A stretch of DNA of 64,000 bases, from the NCBI GenBank assembly GCA_017084465.1, contig CP070896.1, forward strand, positions 868,001 through 932,000. Direction: 5' to 3'. A model generated the notes under the pieces. The model did no database searches. It worked only from the letters and a program-made list of their open reading frames with translations, and was not told the origin of the DNA. The DNA comes from Lacrimispora xylanisolvens (lineage in GTDB: Bacteria; Bacillota; Clostridia; Lachnospirales; Lachnospiraceae). Below are positions 31,372-41,588 of this stretch, piece after piece. Each line of letters opens with the position of its first letter. The stretch's first letter is position 1. The position numbers were made by a program, and so were the translations under genes.

Positions 31372-33213
31372 CTATGATTGTTCTGCAAACTGGCTGTGAT
31401 ACAGATCGGAATAGAATCCTTTCTTTTCAAGCAATGTTTCGTGATTTCCCTGTTCAATGATATCGCCATCCTTCATAACCAGAATCATATCCGCATCCCG
31501 GATGGTGGAAAGACGATGGGCAATGACAAAGCTGGTTCTGTTTTTCATTAATTTATCCATGGCTCTCTGGATAAAGACCTCGGTCCTTGTATCAATGGAA
31601 CTGGTTGCTTCATCAAGAATCAGGATTTTCGGGTCTGCCAGAATGGTTCTTGCAATGGTCAGCAGCTGTTTCTGCCCCTGGGATAAGTTACTGGATTCTT
31701 CATTAATCACCATATGATAACCTCCCGGCAGAGTTCGTATAAATTCATCGCAATGAGCCGCTTTTGCCGCCGCTATCACTTCTTCATCTGTCTTATCAAA
31801 ATTTCCGTAGCGGATGTTATCCATTACCGTGGCATTGTAAAGCCAGGTATCCTGAAGCACCATGCCGAACATGGCACGTAAATCTCTTCTGGTAAATGTA
31901 AGGCTGTCATGGCCGTCAATCAGAATCTGACCGGAATTAAGCTCGTAAAAGCGCATGAGAAGCTTGACTATGGTAGTTTCCAGCTCCTGTGGGACCTACA
32001 ATGGCAACCGTCTGCCCTGCCTCAACATTGGAAGAAAAATGATTGATAATCATGGTGTCCGGCTGATAACCAAAACAGACATTTTTAAATTCCACATTTC
32101 CATGAACCTCAGACAATACAATGGGGCTTTCTGTCTCACTGACTTCATCCTCTTCATCTAAAAACTCAAATACACGTTCTGCTGCCGCAGCTGTTGACTG
32201 CAGAGTATTAGAAACGTTGGCAATCTGGGAGATTGGCTGCATGAAGGATCTCATGTACTGGATAAATGCCTGAACATCACCGATCTCAATTACCTTTTTC
32301 ACTGTTAAATATCCGCCTAACAGACAGACACACACAAATCCAAGATTACCCACAAAAGACATGATGGGCATCATCATTCCCGATAAAAAACTGGGATTTC
32401 CACGCAGATCCATAGAGTTTATCGTTGATCAGCCGGAATTTCTCAATGGCTTCTTTCTCTCCGTTAAAAATCTGGACCACGTTATGGCCTGCATATATTT
32501 CTTCAATATGACCATTTAAATTTCCCAGGCTTTTCTGCTGCTGGGAAAAATATTTCTGGGACTTTTTCACTACGGTAACGATTAATCCCATGGATACAAA
32601 CAATACCAAAACTGCCACCAGAGTCATTCGTACGCTGATGGAAAGCATCATGGCTACAATACCGATTAAGGTAGTCACCGATGTGATCATCTGGGTCAGA
32701 GACTGATTTAATGTTTGGCTTACCGTATCCACATCGTTGGTAATTCTTGAAAGAATCTCTCCGTGAGTTCTGGTATCATAATAATTTAACGGAAGGCGGT
32801 TCATCTTTTCCGATATGTTTTTTCTCAGCTCATAGGTGATCTTCATACTGACCCCCTGACATAATGTAACTCTGCAGATAGGAAAAGAGAGCCGACACAA
32901 GATACAGGACAACTAAGAGCAGCAGCCGGTTTCTGATATAGCGGAAATCTGTAAGCAATCCGGTTCCCATGGCCCATGCCATCAGCCCTTCAAAAAGCTT
33001 GGTGGTTGCCTTTCCCAATACTTTAGGTCCTACAATGGAAAATACAGAGGAACAGCATGCAAACAGGATTACAACAATGACGGAAACCTTGTAATGTTTT
33101 AAATACCCGGCAAGGTGGAGCATGGTACCTTTAAAATTCTTTGCTTTTTCAGTCTTCTGGCCAAGTCCGCCGCCCCGACCCATGGGTCCGCCTGAGGATT
33201 TTTCTTCACTCAT
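31372..33213 (-). CDS. ABC exporter half-transporter, second subunit (three frameshifts)
   Basis: About 612 residues over four frames: a Gly/Met-rich N-terminus, six membrane helices and a nucleotide-binding domain. The domain has Walker A GPTGAGKTT (only after restoring one A near 31978), Walker B ILILDEATSSIDT with catalytic Glu, and H-loop IAHRLST; its signature is LSQGQ, not LSGGQ. Other breaks are an extra G near 32858 and an extra T near 32394. Its start overlaps the stop of the first subunit by four bases. Together they form a heterodimeric multidrug or peptide exporter like BmrCD or LmrCD. Confidence 0.88.
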
Positions 33214-34940
33214 TTCAGTTCCTCCTCACTCAGCTGTGACAGCGCGATTTCCCGGTATACTTCACAGGTTTTCATCAGCTCCCGGTGTGGCCCTTTCCCG
33301 GCAATTCTGCCCTGATCCAGAACAATAATCTGATCCGCATTCATAATGGTACTGATTCGCTGAGCCACTAAAATGGTGACGCTGTCTTTTGTTTTATCTT
33401 TCAGCGCAGCTCGCAGCTTTGCATCTGTCTTAAAATCCAGAGCGGAAAAGCTGTCGTCAAACACATTAACCGGTGCCCGCTTAACCAGTGCTCTTGCAAT
33501 GGAAAGACGCTGCTTCTGACCGCCTGATACGTTCTGGCCTCCCTGGGCGATTTCTGTTAAAAAAGCCCTCGGGCTTGGAATCGATGAATTCCTCTGCCTG
33601 AGCAGTTTTGGCCGCTTCCTCCACCACTTCTTTGCTGGCCTCTCTGTCACCATATTTTAAATTGCTCTCAATTGTTCCGGAAAATAAGATTCCCTTCTGG
33701 GGCACAAAACCAATCATGTCTCTCAGCTTTTTTAACGGCCAGTTTCTGATATCAATGCCGTCAATTAAGATTTCTCCCCCTGTCACATCGTAAAAGCGGG
33801 GAAGTAAGTTGACCAGTGTGCTTTTTCCGCTTCCGGTTGCTCCGATAAACGCAGTTGTCTGACCAGGCAGTGCCGTAAACGTAATATCGTGAAGAACCGC
33901 TTCATCGGCATCAGGATACTGAAAGGATACTCCCCGGTATTCCACAGTCCCTTTGGGTGCTTCAGAGATAACTGCAGCTATCTTGGGATCTGTGATGGTT
34001 GAATCCGTAGTCAGTATTTCGACTACTCTCTTTATGGATACAATGGCTCTTGGAATCATAATAAACATCATTGCCATCATTAAAAAAGCCATAATAATCT
34101 GCATGGCATACTGCATATATGCCATCATGTCTCCTACCTTCATCTTAAAGCTGGATACTGCCTTTGATCCTACCCAGACGATTAATAAGTTGGTCAGATT
34201 CATAATAAGCATCATCGCCGGCATCATACCGGAGGTAACTCTGTTAACAAATAAATTTGTGTCTGTCAGCCTGGCATTTACCTTATCAAACCGCTTTTCC
34301 TCAAATCTCTGGGTATTAAATGCACGAATTACCAGAGTTCCGTCAAGGCTTTCCCTGACTACCAGGTTCAGCCGGTCGATTAACTTCTGCACATACTGAA
34401 ACCTGGGCATCACCACCATCATCATGGAAAAATCATCACAAGCAGTAATCCCACAGATAAGGCGATTATCCAGGACATTGATTTATCCTTTTCCAGGGCA
34501 TGAATGACACCCCCCACTCCAAGAATGGGTGCATAAAACACGATACGGATCAGCATAACAATCAGCTGCTGGATCTGGGTAATATCATTGGTGGTTCTGG
34601 TGATTAACGAAGAAGTGGAATACTTCTCCATCTCTGCACTGGAAAAACTCTCAATTCTGGTAAATACATCCTGCCTTAAATTCCGGCAGATGCCTGCTGC
34701 CATTCTCGCACCGATCAGTCCCACGATTACGGTGCAGAACGCGCTTAAAAAGGCGATTCCCATCATTTGAAATCCGGCTTTGACTATGTACATCGTGTCT
34801 CCCGAAGTGATACCTTTATTTACGATATCAGACATATAATCCGGAAGGGATAAATCACAGGCAGCCTGCCCGAACAGCAGCAGCATAACCACTGCTAAAG
34901 ATATCAAATGGGGTTTGAAATATCGGAAAAATACCTTCAA
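33210..34940 (-). CDS. ABC exporter half-transporter, first subunit with degenerate site (two frameshifts)
   Basis: About 577 residues in three frames. Six membrane helices precede a nucleotide-binding domain with Walker A GATGSGKST, signature VSGGQ, and a Walker B ending VNVFDDSFSALD, where the catalytic Glu is replaced by Asp. H-loop is AQRIST (His replaced by Gln). These changes mark the degenerate partner of a heterodimeric exporter; the other subunit carries the weakened signature, so one composite site is competent. Breaks: a missing T near 34425 and an extra T near 33565. It follows a MarR gene by 24 bases. Confidence 0.88.
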
Positions 34941-34964
34941 GTCAGTTCCCTCTTTTCTGTTTCA

Positions 34965-35462
34965 TCAATCTGTCATTTCGTCAATTTCTTCCGTCATATC
35001 ATTCACTGCACGTTCCATCTGATCAATAAAGCGGTTCCACAATGTGATCAGCTGATCCATATCTTCCATTCCCATTCCTTCCACAACTCTTCCCACCAGC
35101 AGATTCACTTTCTCCAGGCACTTTTTTCTTACGATATATCCCTTTTCCGTAAGCATGACACAAATATTCCTTCTGTTGTCAGGATCAATCTCCCTGGATA
35201 TCAGACCCCGTTTCTCCAGGGAATTTAAAGTCCGTGATGCGGAAGGTAATACAATATCCATTTTTTTAGCCAGTGCCGATACATAAATGCCCTTTTGTTC
35301 CTGATCTGCGTTAGTTGCTTCATATATCTGCTGAATCGCAAACAGTTCAAGACGGGTCAGTCCATGGGACAGCAGGATTTTATCCACTTTTCTCCCTTTC
35401 CCCATCATGACTGCCAAGTGGGTTTTTACCTTTTTTATGTATTTTTCTTTTTCATCCAACAA
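34965..35462 (-). CDS. MarR family transcriptional regulator
   Basis: 165 residues, intact. A central winged helix (about 55-120: ISALAKK-like YVSALAKKMDIVLPSASRTLNSLEKRGLISREIDPDNRRNICVMLTEKG) is framed by dimerisation helices. First gene of the exporter operon, it most likely represses it and is released by a ligand that the exporter removes. I see no clear palindrome in 35463-35540 that would prove self-control. Confidence 0.9.
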   Translation of the reverse strand: MLDEKEKYIKKVKTHLAVMMGKGRKVDKILLSHGLTRLELFAIQQIYEATNADQEQKGIYVSALAKKMDIVLPSASRTLNSLEKRGLISREIDPDNRRNICVMLTEKGYIVRKKCLEKVNLLVGRVVEGMGMEDMDQLITLWNRFIDQMERAVNDMTEEIDEMTD

Positions 35463-35586
35463 ATTTTTCTATCCCCTTTTAATTACTTAATACTATTAAC
35501 ATTTACCAACGTTCATCATTCTACTCTTCTCCAGTTCCTGTGTCAATAAGTATTTTTTTTCCTTTCAAATTTTTAACACCGAAAGG

Positions 35587-35626
35587 AAAAAAAGGTCCAT
35601 GCCCTCAGAGGGCTGAACCTTTTTTC
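35587..35626. terminator. Bidirectional terminator after the DUF3892 gene
   Basis: AGGT...GCCCTC and GAGGGC...ACCT form a GC-rich hairpin with A7 on one side and T6 on the other. It follows the minus-strand stop at 35637. Confidence 0.85.
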
Positions 35627-35636
35627 AGACATTCTG

Positions 35637-35939
35637 TTAATTTTTTACAGATGGCAGATTACTTAAATTATTATTCTCTGTTCCGTCAGGAAGTGATTTT
35701 AAATACTCGTTACCGTTTCTGGAAGCCACACCGACACCCTTTATCTCACCCTGTCTGGCGAGCATGACACCTTCTTCTTTATTCAGTGTTCTGCCGTCAG
35801 ATAACTGGTATCCGGTTACCCGGCCGCTTTCTTTTACCAGAGCAACAATCTCCTTTGCATCTGCCTTGGGTGATGGAATATCATCAAGAGCCATCATGGC
35901 AAGTTCGGCTCCAGCACCTTTCGTCTGATTTTCTGACAT
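35637..35939 (-). CDS. DUF3892 domain protein
   Basis: 100 residues from the ATG at 35939, chosen because GGAGG stands nine bases before it; the frame extends eight residues further up without a ribosome site. The DUF3892 fold is visible as EIVALVKESGRVTGYQLSDGRTLNKEEGVMLARQGEIKGVGVASRNGNEYLKSLPDG. The N-terminal 30 residues are polar. Function unknown. It is monocistronic and divergent from the lipase-like gene. Confidence 0.8.
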   Translation of the reverse strand: MSENQTKGAGAELAMMALDDIPSPKADAKEIVALVKESGRVTGYQLSDGRTLNKEEGVMLARQGEIKGVGVASRNGNEYLKSLPDGTENNNLSNLPSVKN

Positions 35940-36099
35940 TATTATTCGCCTCCTTCTAAACATGACTGATTCGTTTTTAGTGTTTCAATATTCTCCCGGA
36001 TTATTCAGTATTGATTAGGCTTAATAACCTGTAACATACTCCTCTATCCAGATCAGGGAAAATGTGGTACAATCTAAGTCAAAAAAAGGAGGAAATGCT

Positions 36100-37432
36100 T
36101 TGACTTACATAGAACGAACAACCCGTTATTTTTTCCTCATGCTCTTATATAATCTGGTGCTGCTGTCTCCCATGATGCCAGACAAACTGATACGCGTTCT
36201 CTCCTGTACCGGTTTGATGCTTTTTTATCTTTACTGCCATATTAAACCTGTGAATACCAGCTGCAAGGAGCAAAGACTTAAAATTCTCCATGGCGGTTAT
36301 GAGCTTGTGCTTGCGTCAATCGTGACTTTTCTGATTGAAACAGCAATTTATCTATTTCTGATTTTTAAGACAACTACACCGGCACGCCTTCTTATTATGA
36401 ATGGAATCATCTGTGCCATTCTACTTTATTTACTGTTTATGAATGGTATCATACGGATCTTTACCTGTTCCGGACAGCTTGGGTTTTTCAAAAGGATTGC
36501 ACTCCTGCTGTTCTGGTGGATTCCGGGATTCAATCTGTTTCTGCTTCACAGTTTCATGGAAGTTTCGCGTAAAGAATATGATTTCTCAATGGAAAAGCAA
36601 CAGTTTTACGAGAAATGGAAAGAAGAAGAATTATGTAAGACCAAATACCCCATATTAATGGTTCACGGTATCTTTTTCAGAGACTGGAAAAACTTTAACT
36701 ATTGGGGAAGGATTCCTGACGAATTAATCCGGCACGGTGCCACCATTTTTTACAGCAACCATCAGTCTTCCGCTTCTGTGGAACAATGTGCAGAAGAAAT
36801 CAAAGCCTGCATTTTAAAGATTGTTAAAGATACCGGCTGTGGGAAGGTAAATATCATCGCCCATTCAAAAGGAGGGCTGGACAGCCGGTATGCAGTCAGC
36901 TGTCTTGGCATGGATGGGTATGTCGCCTCCATCACAACCATCAATACCCCTCACTACGGCTGCAATTATGTATGCAGGATTCTTGACCGTATCTCTCCTG
37001 AATTTGTTAAATTCATCGGGAAAAAATATGAATCCCTGTTTACTCTTCTTGGTGATGACAATCCAGACTTTTTAAGCGGATTAAGAGATTTAACTGACAG
37101 GGAATGTGCCCGGCTCAATGGGGTTATGACTGATGCTCCCGGTGTATACTGTCAAAGTACAGGATCACAGATGGGTTCTGCAAAAAAGTGCCATGTTTCC
37201 TTTGAATCTGGGCTATCTGATCATTCGGATTCTTGGGGGAGGCAAGAACGACGGTCTGGTTTCAACCAGTTCCATGGTATGGGGAAACGATTTAGGCGTT
37301 CTGAAACCAAAAGGAAAGCAGGGAATCTCTCATGGAGATGTCATTGACTTAACACGCAAGAACATAGAAGGCTTTGATGTGATGGGATTCTATACGGATC
37401 TGATACATAAGCTGAAAGAACGGGGATATTAA
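36100..37432 (+). CDS. Membrane-anchored lipase-like alpha/beta hydrolase (frameshifted, TTG start)
   Basis: About 443 residues. Four hydrophobic helices fill residues 10-150; a lipase domain follows with PILMVHGIFFRDWKNFNYWG (oxyanion region), nucleophile AHSKGG, and a late HGDVIDL His. An extra A in the A6 run near 37170 breaks the frame; without it the reading is GSAKSAMFPLNLGYL. The only good ribosome site, AAAGGAGG at 36085-36092, precedes a TTG at 36100, which I take as the start. The domain resembles bacterial triacylglycerol lipases/acetyltransferases. It precedes an aromatic acid exporter gene by 26 bases. Confidence 0.78.
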
Positions 37433-37458
37433 CGGAAGGAATCCAGAAAGGAGGAGCC

Positions 37459-38423
37459 ATGAATAAGGATACCATTATAAAAAGTTTAAAAATTGCTGTA
37501 GCCGCCGTGCTCTCCATTGCAATTGCCGGGGAACTGGGGCTTCGTTATTCCGCTACCGCAGGAATCATTACAGTGCTCAGCATTCAGAATACAAAAAAAG
37601 AAACCATAAAAAGTGCCAGAAACCGGACACTGGCTTTTGTGTGTGCTCTCCTGATCGCCCGTTTACTTTTTGGAATTTTAGGCTTCACCCTTCCTGCATT
37701 TGCGGGATACTTATTTCTCTTCGCTCTTTTGTGCTTCTATGCGGACTGGGGCGAAGCCATAGCCATGGATTCCGTACTCATCACCCATTTTCTGACTGAG
37801 CGGTCTATGACTGCTGCGCTGGTCGCCAATGAGGCAGCTCTCTTTCTGATCGGTACAACAGTCGGGATTTTAGTGAATCTGCACCTGCGAAGAAGGAAAG
37901 ATGAATTTAAAAAGCTTTCTGACGAAGTGGATACCCGCATAAAAGACACCTTAAGCCAGATGTCCTGTTTTCTTGGTACGGAAGACAAAGACAGCTGCAG
38001 ACCGGCGGACCTTCTGTCTCTGCAAAAGGCCCTCCGCACAGCCAAAGCCTGTGCCTTAACGAATTATAACAATGCTCTGTTTAAAAAAAAGATACCTACG
38101 AAATTGATTATATTGAAATGCGCAGGCAGCAAAGTCTCCTGCTTTACGAAATCTATGAAAATATCCGGTCCATTTCCTGTCTTCCAAAAGAAGCAATGGA
38201 AGTTTCTGAGCTGTTAGCAAGAATCGAGCAGGGCTACCACAGAGATAACTCCGTGGAGGGGCTTTTAAAGGATTTAAATCTGCTACTGCTGGATTTAAAA
38301 GATCATGAGCTCCCCATAAGCAGAGAAGAATTTGAAGCAAGAGCCATACTCTTTTACATCTTAAAGCAATTGCACAGACTCCTTTTGATCAAACGGGAAT
38401 TTATCTTAAACCACAGCAGTTAA
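37459..38423 (+). CDS. Aromatic acid exporter family protein (FUSC/ArAE_1, frameshifted)
   Basis: About 321 residues. The first 140 contain six membrane helices (LKIAVAAVLSIAIAGELGLRYSATAGIITVLSIQNTKKETI is the family start); the C-terminal cytoplasmic helical domain (ArAE_1_C-like) reads EIDYIEMRRQQSLLLYEIYENI and onwards. A missing A in the A8 run near 38090 breaks the frame. Members export aromatic carboxylates or related toxic acids by proton motive force. Regulation is not visible; it is co-oriented with the lipase-like gene and converges on queF with only two bases between stops. Confidence 0.82.
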
Positions 38424-38425
38424 TC

Positions 38426-38923
38426 CTAGCGGTTGTCCACCCGCTCCGGATAAAGATCATGGTTCTTAAGCCGCTCCCATGCCACCTCTTCCCATCTGGT
38501 TCCCGGCTTTCCATAGTTACAGTAGGGATCAATGGAAATGCCGCCTCTGGGAGTGAATTTTCCCCACACTTCAATATATTTGGGGTGCATTAATGCAATC
38601 AGATCTTTCATAATGATATTCATACAGTCCTCATGGAAATCTCCATGGTTTCTGAAACTGAATAAATAAAGTTTTAAGGATTTACTCTCCACCATCTGTT
38701 CCCCTGGAACGTAGGAGATGGTTATGGAGGCGAAATCCGGCTGTCCGGTAATAGGGCAAAGGCTGGTAAATTCCGGACAGTTGAATTTTACAAAGTAATC
38801 GTTATTGGGATGCTTGTTTAAAAAGGTCTCTAAAACTCCTGGATTATAATCCGTTTCATAAACAGTTCCCTGACTTCCCAAATGGGTCACCCCCTTAGTT
38901 TCCTCTGAATTTCTTCCTGACAT
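38426..38923 (-). CDS. queF: NADPH-dependent 7-cyano-7-deazaguanine (preQ0) reductase
   Basis: 165 residues, single-domain (type I) QueF. Catalytic Cys56 is in [14 protein letters not shown] with Asp63; the QueF motif [16 protein letters not shown] and EDCMNII follow. It reduces preQ0 to preQ1 for queuosine in tRNA. Last gene of the queD-queE-folE-queC-queF operon, one base after the queC stop. Confidence 0.96.
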   Translation of the reverse strand: MSGRNSEETKGVTHLGSQGTVYETDYNPGVLETFLNKHPNNDYFVKFNCPEFTSLCPITGQPDFASITISYVPGEQMVESKSLKLYLFSFRNHGDFHEDCMNIIMKDLIALMHPKYIEVWGKFTPRGGISIDPYCNYGKPGTRWEEVAWERLKNHDLYPERVDNR

Positions 38924-38924
38924 C

Positions 38925-39614
38925 TTATTCTCCTCTCTTTAAAGCAGGATCTTTCATTCCATTCTTTGCAAAGGCATCTGCACGATCTATGCAGGTACCG
39001 CATTTTCCACATGGTTCCTCTCCGCCTTCATAGCAGCTCCATGTCAGTTCATAAGGGACATGAAGCATCAATCCCCGCTCCACAACTTCTGCTTTGGTCC
39101 ATAACACAAATGGTGCCTTTATGGTAAGCTGATTTCCGCTTCCGATGTAGACGGCGCGGCTCATTGCTTCCTGAAAAGAACTGCTGCAGTCCGGATAGGC
39201 ATTCCCTGCCGCATCATCGCTGTGAGCTCCGTAATAGATCACGCTGCAGCCTTTTGACAGGGCGATACTGGCGGCTGAGGAAAGAAACAATCCGTTGCGG
39301 AAGGGAACGTAGGTTGATACCGGTTTGCCTTCGCTGTTTTCAAGCTGCTTTGCATAGCTTTCTCTTGGTATCTCTTGTTGAGACTGGGTTAATAAGGAAC
39401 AGTCACTGTAAGCAAATATTCTGCTTAAATCCAGACTTATAAATTCTATCTCATAATAATCTGCAATCTTTTTAGCCGCTTCCAGCTCTTTTGCATGCTT
39501 TTGCCCGTAGGAAATAGACAGACCACAGACATTCTTTCTTCCATATTCTTCAATTGCCATACCAAGGCAGGTGGCGCTGTCAACGCCCCCGCTTAATAAT
39601 ACCAGTGCTTTCAT
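38925..39614 (-). CDS. queC: 7-cyano-7-deazaguanine synthase
   Basis: 229 residues from the ATG at 39614 (GGAGA five bases before; the longer frame to 39644 has no ribosome site). The PP-loop [10 protein letters not shown] is at the N-terminus and the zinc cysteines near the C-terminus ([20 protein letters not shown]). It converts 7-carboxy-7-deazaguanine to preQ0 with ATP and ammonia. Confidence 0.96.
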   Translation of the reverse strand: MKALVLLSGGVDSATCLGMAIEEYGRKNVCGLSISYGQKHAKELEAAKKIADYYEIEFISLDLSRIFAYSDCSLLTQSQQEIPRESYAKQLENSEGKPVSTYVPFRNGLFLSSAASIALSKGCSVIYYGAHSDDAAGNAYPDCSSSFQEAMSRAVYIGSGNQLTIKAPFVLWTKAEVVERGLMLHVPYELTWSCYEGGEEPCGKCGTCIDRADAFAKNGMKDPALKRGE

Positions 39615-39647
39615 CGTTCTCTCCGTTTCTTTTCTCTTATACAATTT

Positions 39648-40215
39648 TCATATGCGTAATTCCGGCTCCGACTTAAAACGTCCTCTTAAGGTGACTGTTT
39701 TCGTTCTGGCGGAAAAACTTTTAATTCCTCTTGCAGTCATACAACTGTGGCTGCCTTCGATCACAACTTCTATATCCTCTGATCCGGTAACTTCTGCCAT
39801 GATTTCTGCTATATCTGAACCAATTCTCTCCTGAAGCTGAAGCCTCCTGGCGGCCATATCGGCAATTCTGGCAATTTTACTTAATCCAATCACTTTCCCA
39901 TTTGGTATATAAGCCACAGCAACTTTCATATCGTACATCAGCGCCATATGGTGTTCACAGTAGCTGAACACTTCTATGTCCTTTACCACCACCATGTCAT
40001 CTCCTGCACCGTTTGTATCCATATCCTCTTCAAAGGTTTTCCCAAACATCAGTGCAATTTCATGGTTAGAGTAATTGATCCCTTCAAAAAACTTCCCCGT
40101 ACATCTTCGCAACCCTGGACGGCGTATCTTTTAAGCCTTCCCTGTCCGGGTCCTCGCCCAATGCCTTTAATATCCCCCTCACATGGGTCTGAATTGCATC
40201 TGTATCAATAGCCAC
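39648..40215 (-). CDS. folE: GTP cyclohydrolase I (frameshifted, GTG start)
   Basis: About 188 residues: GTG at 40215 (AGGGAGAGG upstream) starts [43 protein letters not shown], then an extra T in the T6 run near 40090 shifts frame to [12 protein letters not shown]. Zinc and active-site residues are in [11 protein letters not shown] and in [12 protein letters not shown]. It converts GTP to dihydroneopterin triphosphate, the first step of both folate and queuosine routes; here it feeds QueD in the same operon. Confidence 0.95.
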
Positions 40216-40235
40216 TCTGCACCTCTCCCTTCTGA

Positions 40236-40904
40236 TTAAACGCCCACTGCATCGGATCCCCAGATGATTTTATGCATCTGCAGCTGAAGAGTCACATCAT
40301 TTAACTGGTTCTGTTTCATAAATTCCACTACATCAGGCAATGAAATACTGCCAAAAACGGTGCTAAAATAAAGATGGCACCGGCCGGAAAGCTGATAGCG
40401 GTCTATTACCTCCACAGCCCTTCTCAGATCCGTTATACTTCCTGCAACAAATTTTACCGTATCCTTCTGTTTCAAATAATCAAAGTTAGAAAGCTGCATA
40501 GCAGTTTCCATTTTGCTTCCCGGAAGTTTATAATCCATGGTAAAGGTAAGTGCATTTGTTTCTCTCTGATAGGTTGAAAGATCTGCACTTCCGTTTGTTT
40601 CAACTTCCACACGAAGTTCCTCGTCTAATAAAAGAAGAGAAAGAAGATCTCCGATGCCAGGCTGGATCAGAGGTTCCCCTCCCGTAAGAGTTACATTTTT
40701 TATACCTGTTTCTTTTATGTATTCATAAATATCAAGCTCACTCATTGTTTTTCCGCGTACCAGGGCATCTTTGGCCCAGGCGGTATCGCAGTAAGAGCAG
40801 GAAAGATTGCATCCGTAAAAGCGGATAAATACAGCCAGCTGACCTGCATATACCCCCTCTCCGTTGATGCTTACAAAGGTTTCCGCCACATTATAATCTG
40901 CCAT
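40236..40904 (-). CDS. queE: 7-carboxy-7-deazaguanine synthase (radical SAM)
   Basis: 222 residues. The radical SAM motif C-x3-C-x2-C is in [15 protein letters not shown], and [18 protein letters not shown] and TLTGGEPL are typical of QueE. GGGGAGG six bases before the ATG at 40904 sets the start, 14 bases inside the end of queD. It makes CDG from 6-carboxytetrahydropterin. Confidence 0.96.
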   Translation of the reverse strand: MADYNVAETFVSINGEGVYAGQLAVFIRFYGCNLSCSYCDTAWAKDALVRGKTMSELDIYEYIKETGIKNVTLTGGEPLIQPGIGDLLSLLLLDEELRVEVETNGSADLSTYQRETNALTFTMDYKLPGSKMETAMQLSNFDYLKQKDTVKFVAGSITDLRRAVEVIDRYQLSGRCHLYFSTVFGSISLPDVVEFMKQNQLNDVTLQLQMHKIIWGSDAVGV

Positions 40905-41328
40905 GGCTATCCTCCCCGTAAGAAGCACAGTTTGCAGGAGTCTCATACACTTTGGCAGATTTCACTTCATAACCTCTTTGGCTCATTCTTTCATAAAAGT
41001 ATCTTGAAAATTCTTCTGCTGTGGGGCGAAAATTCACTTCCACCAGTAAAAATTCCTCTTTTTTAAGAGCCGTAAGGGTATCAGGCTTTAACGAGCCTGT
41101 TTCCATGATCAGAGAATGGTCGAAATAATCGGTTTCTTCTTTTAAATCCTGCTTCAGCCTGGAGAAGTCAACGATCATCCCCTGTGTCTGTCCTTCTTTT
41201 TGAAGTGTAGGGCTTTCAATTTCAATTACAACCCGCCATCTGTGACCGTGGATATTTTTGCATTTTCCATCATAGCCCTTTAAAAAATGAGCGGAGTCAA
41301 AACTTTGTTCTGTTTCCAGATAATACAT
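40891..41328 (-). CDS. queD: 6-carboxy-5,6,7,8-tetrahydropterin synthase
   Basis: 145 residues. Zinc ligands are His14 (SFDSAHFL), His27 and His29 (NIHGHRW), with catalytic Cys23 (KCKNIHGH). First gene of the queuosine precursor operon, behind a strong promoter and a short leader with a terminator-like hairpin. Confidence 0.96.
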   Translation of the reverse strand: MYYLETEQSFDSAHFLKGYDGKCKNIHGHRWRVVIEIESPTLQKEGQTQGMIVDFSRLKQDLKEETDYFDHSLIMETGSLKPDTLTALKKEEFLLVEVNFRPTAEEFSRYFYERMSQRGYEVKSAKVYETPANCASYGEDSHGRL

Positions 41329-41383
41329 TGTCTCTTTGTCCTTTCGAATTTCGGAGGCGGAATTTTAACTTTGCCGTAAAATT

Positions 41384-41417
41384 GCAAAAAAAGCAGACAT
41401 ATGACTATGCCTGCTTT
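41384..41417 (-). terminator. Terminator-like hairpin in the queD leader
   Basis: On the minus strand AAGCAGGCATAGTCATATG closes with TCTGCTT followed by seven T, about 20 bases after the expected transcription start and 55 before queD. It could act in attenuation. I could not find the preQ1-I or preQ1-II aptamer consensus around it. A second weak stem AATTTTA/TAAAATT lies between it and the ribosome site GAAAGGAC. Confidence 0.6.
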
Positions 41418-41441
41418 CTCTATCTGCACGAAAAAAAAGCT

Positions 41442-41470
41442 ATAATAACTGCAATAACTTTTCGTTCCAA
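41442..41470 (-). promoter_or_regulatory. Promoter of the queuosine precursor operon
   Basis: On the minus strand TTGGAA (41470-41465) and TATTAT (41447-41442) are spaced by 17 bases, placing the start of transcription near 41435. The remaining stretch to the next gene (41471-41588) shows no other signal. Confidence 0.6.
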
Positions 41471-41588
41471 CAATATTAAAATCAGCCCTAGTTTTGTTTA
41501 TAGACAGGATGGTACTAATGAACTGTCTTCTATGCGGTTAAAAGTATAACACCGTTTTTACTGTGCGTCAAGACAAGGGTTCTGCCTG

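Noticed and set aside
41329..41460. preQ1 riboswitch before queD
   Set aside because: The preQ1-I and preQ1-II consensus sequences are not visible, and the stretch before the hairpin is too short.
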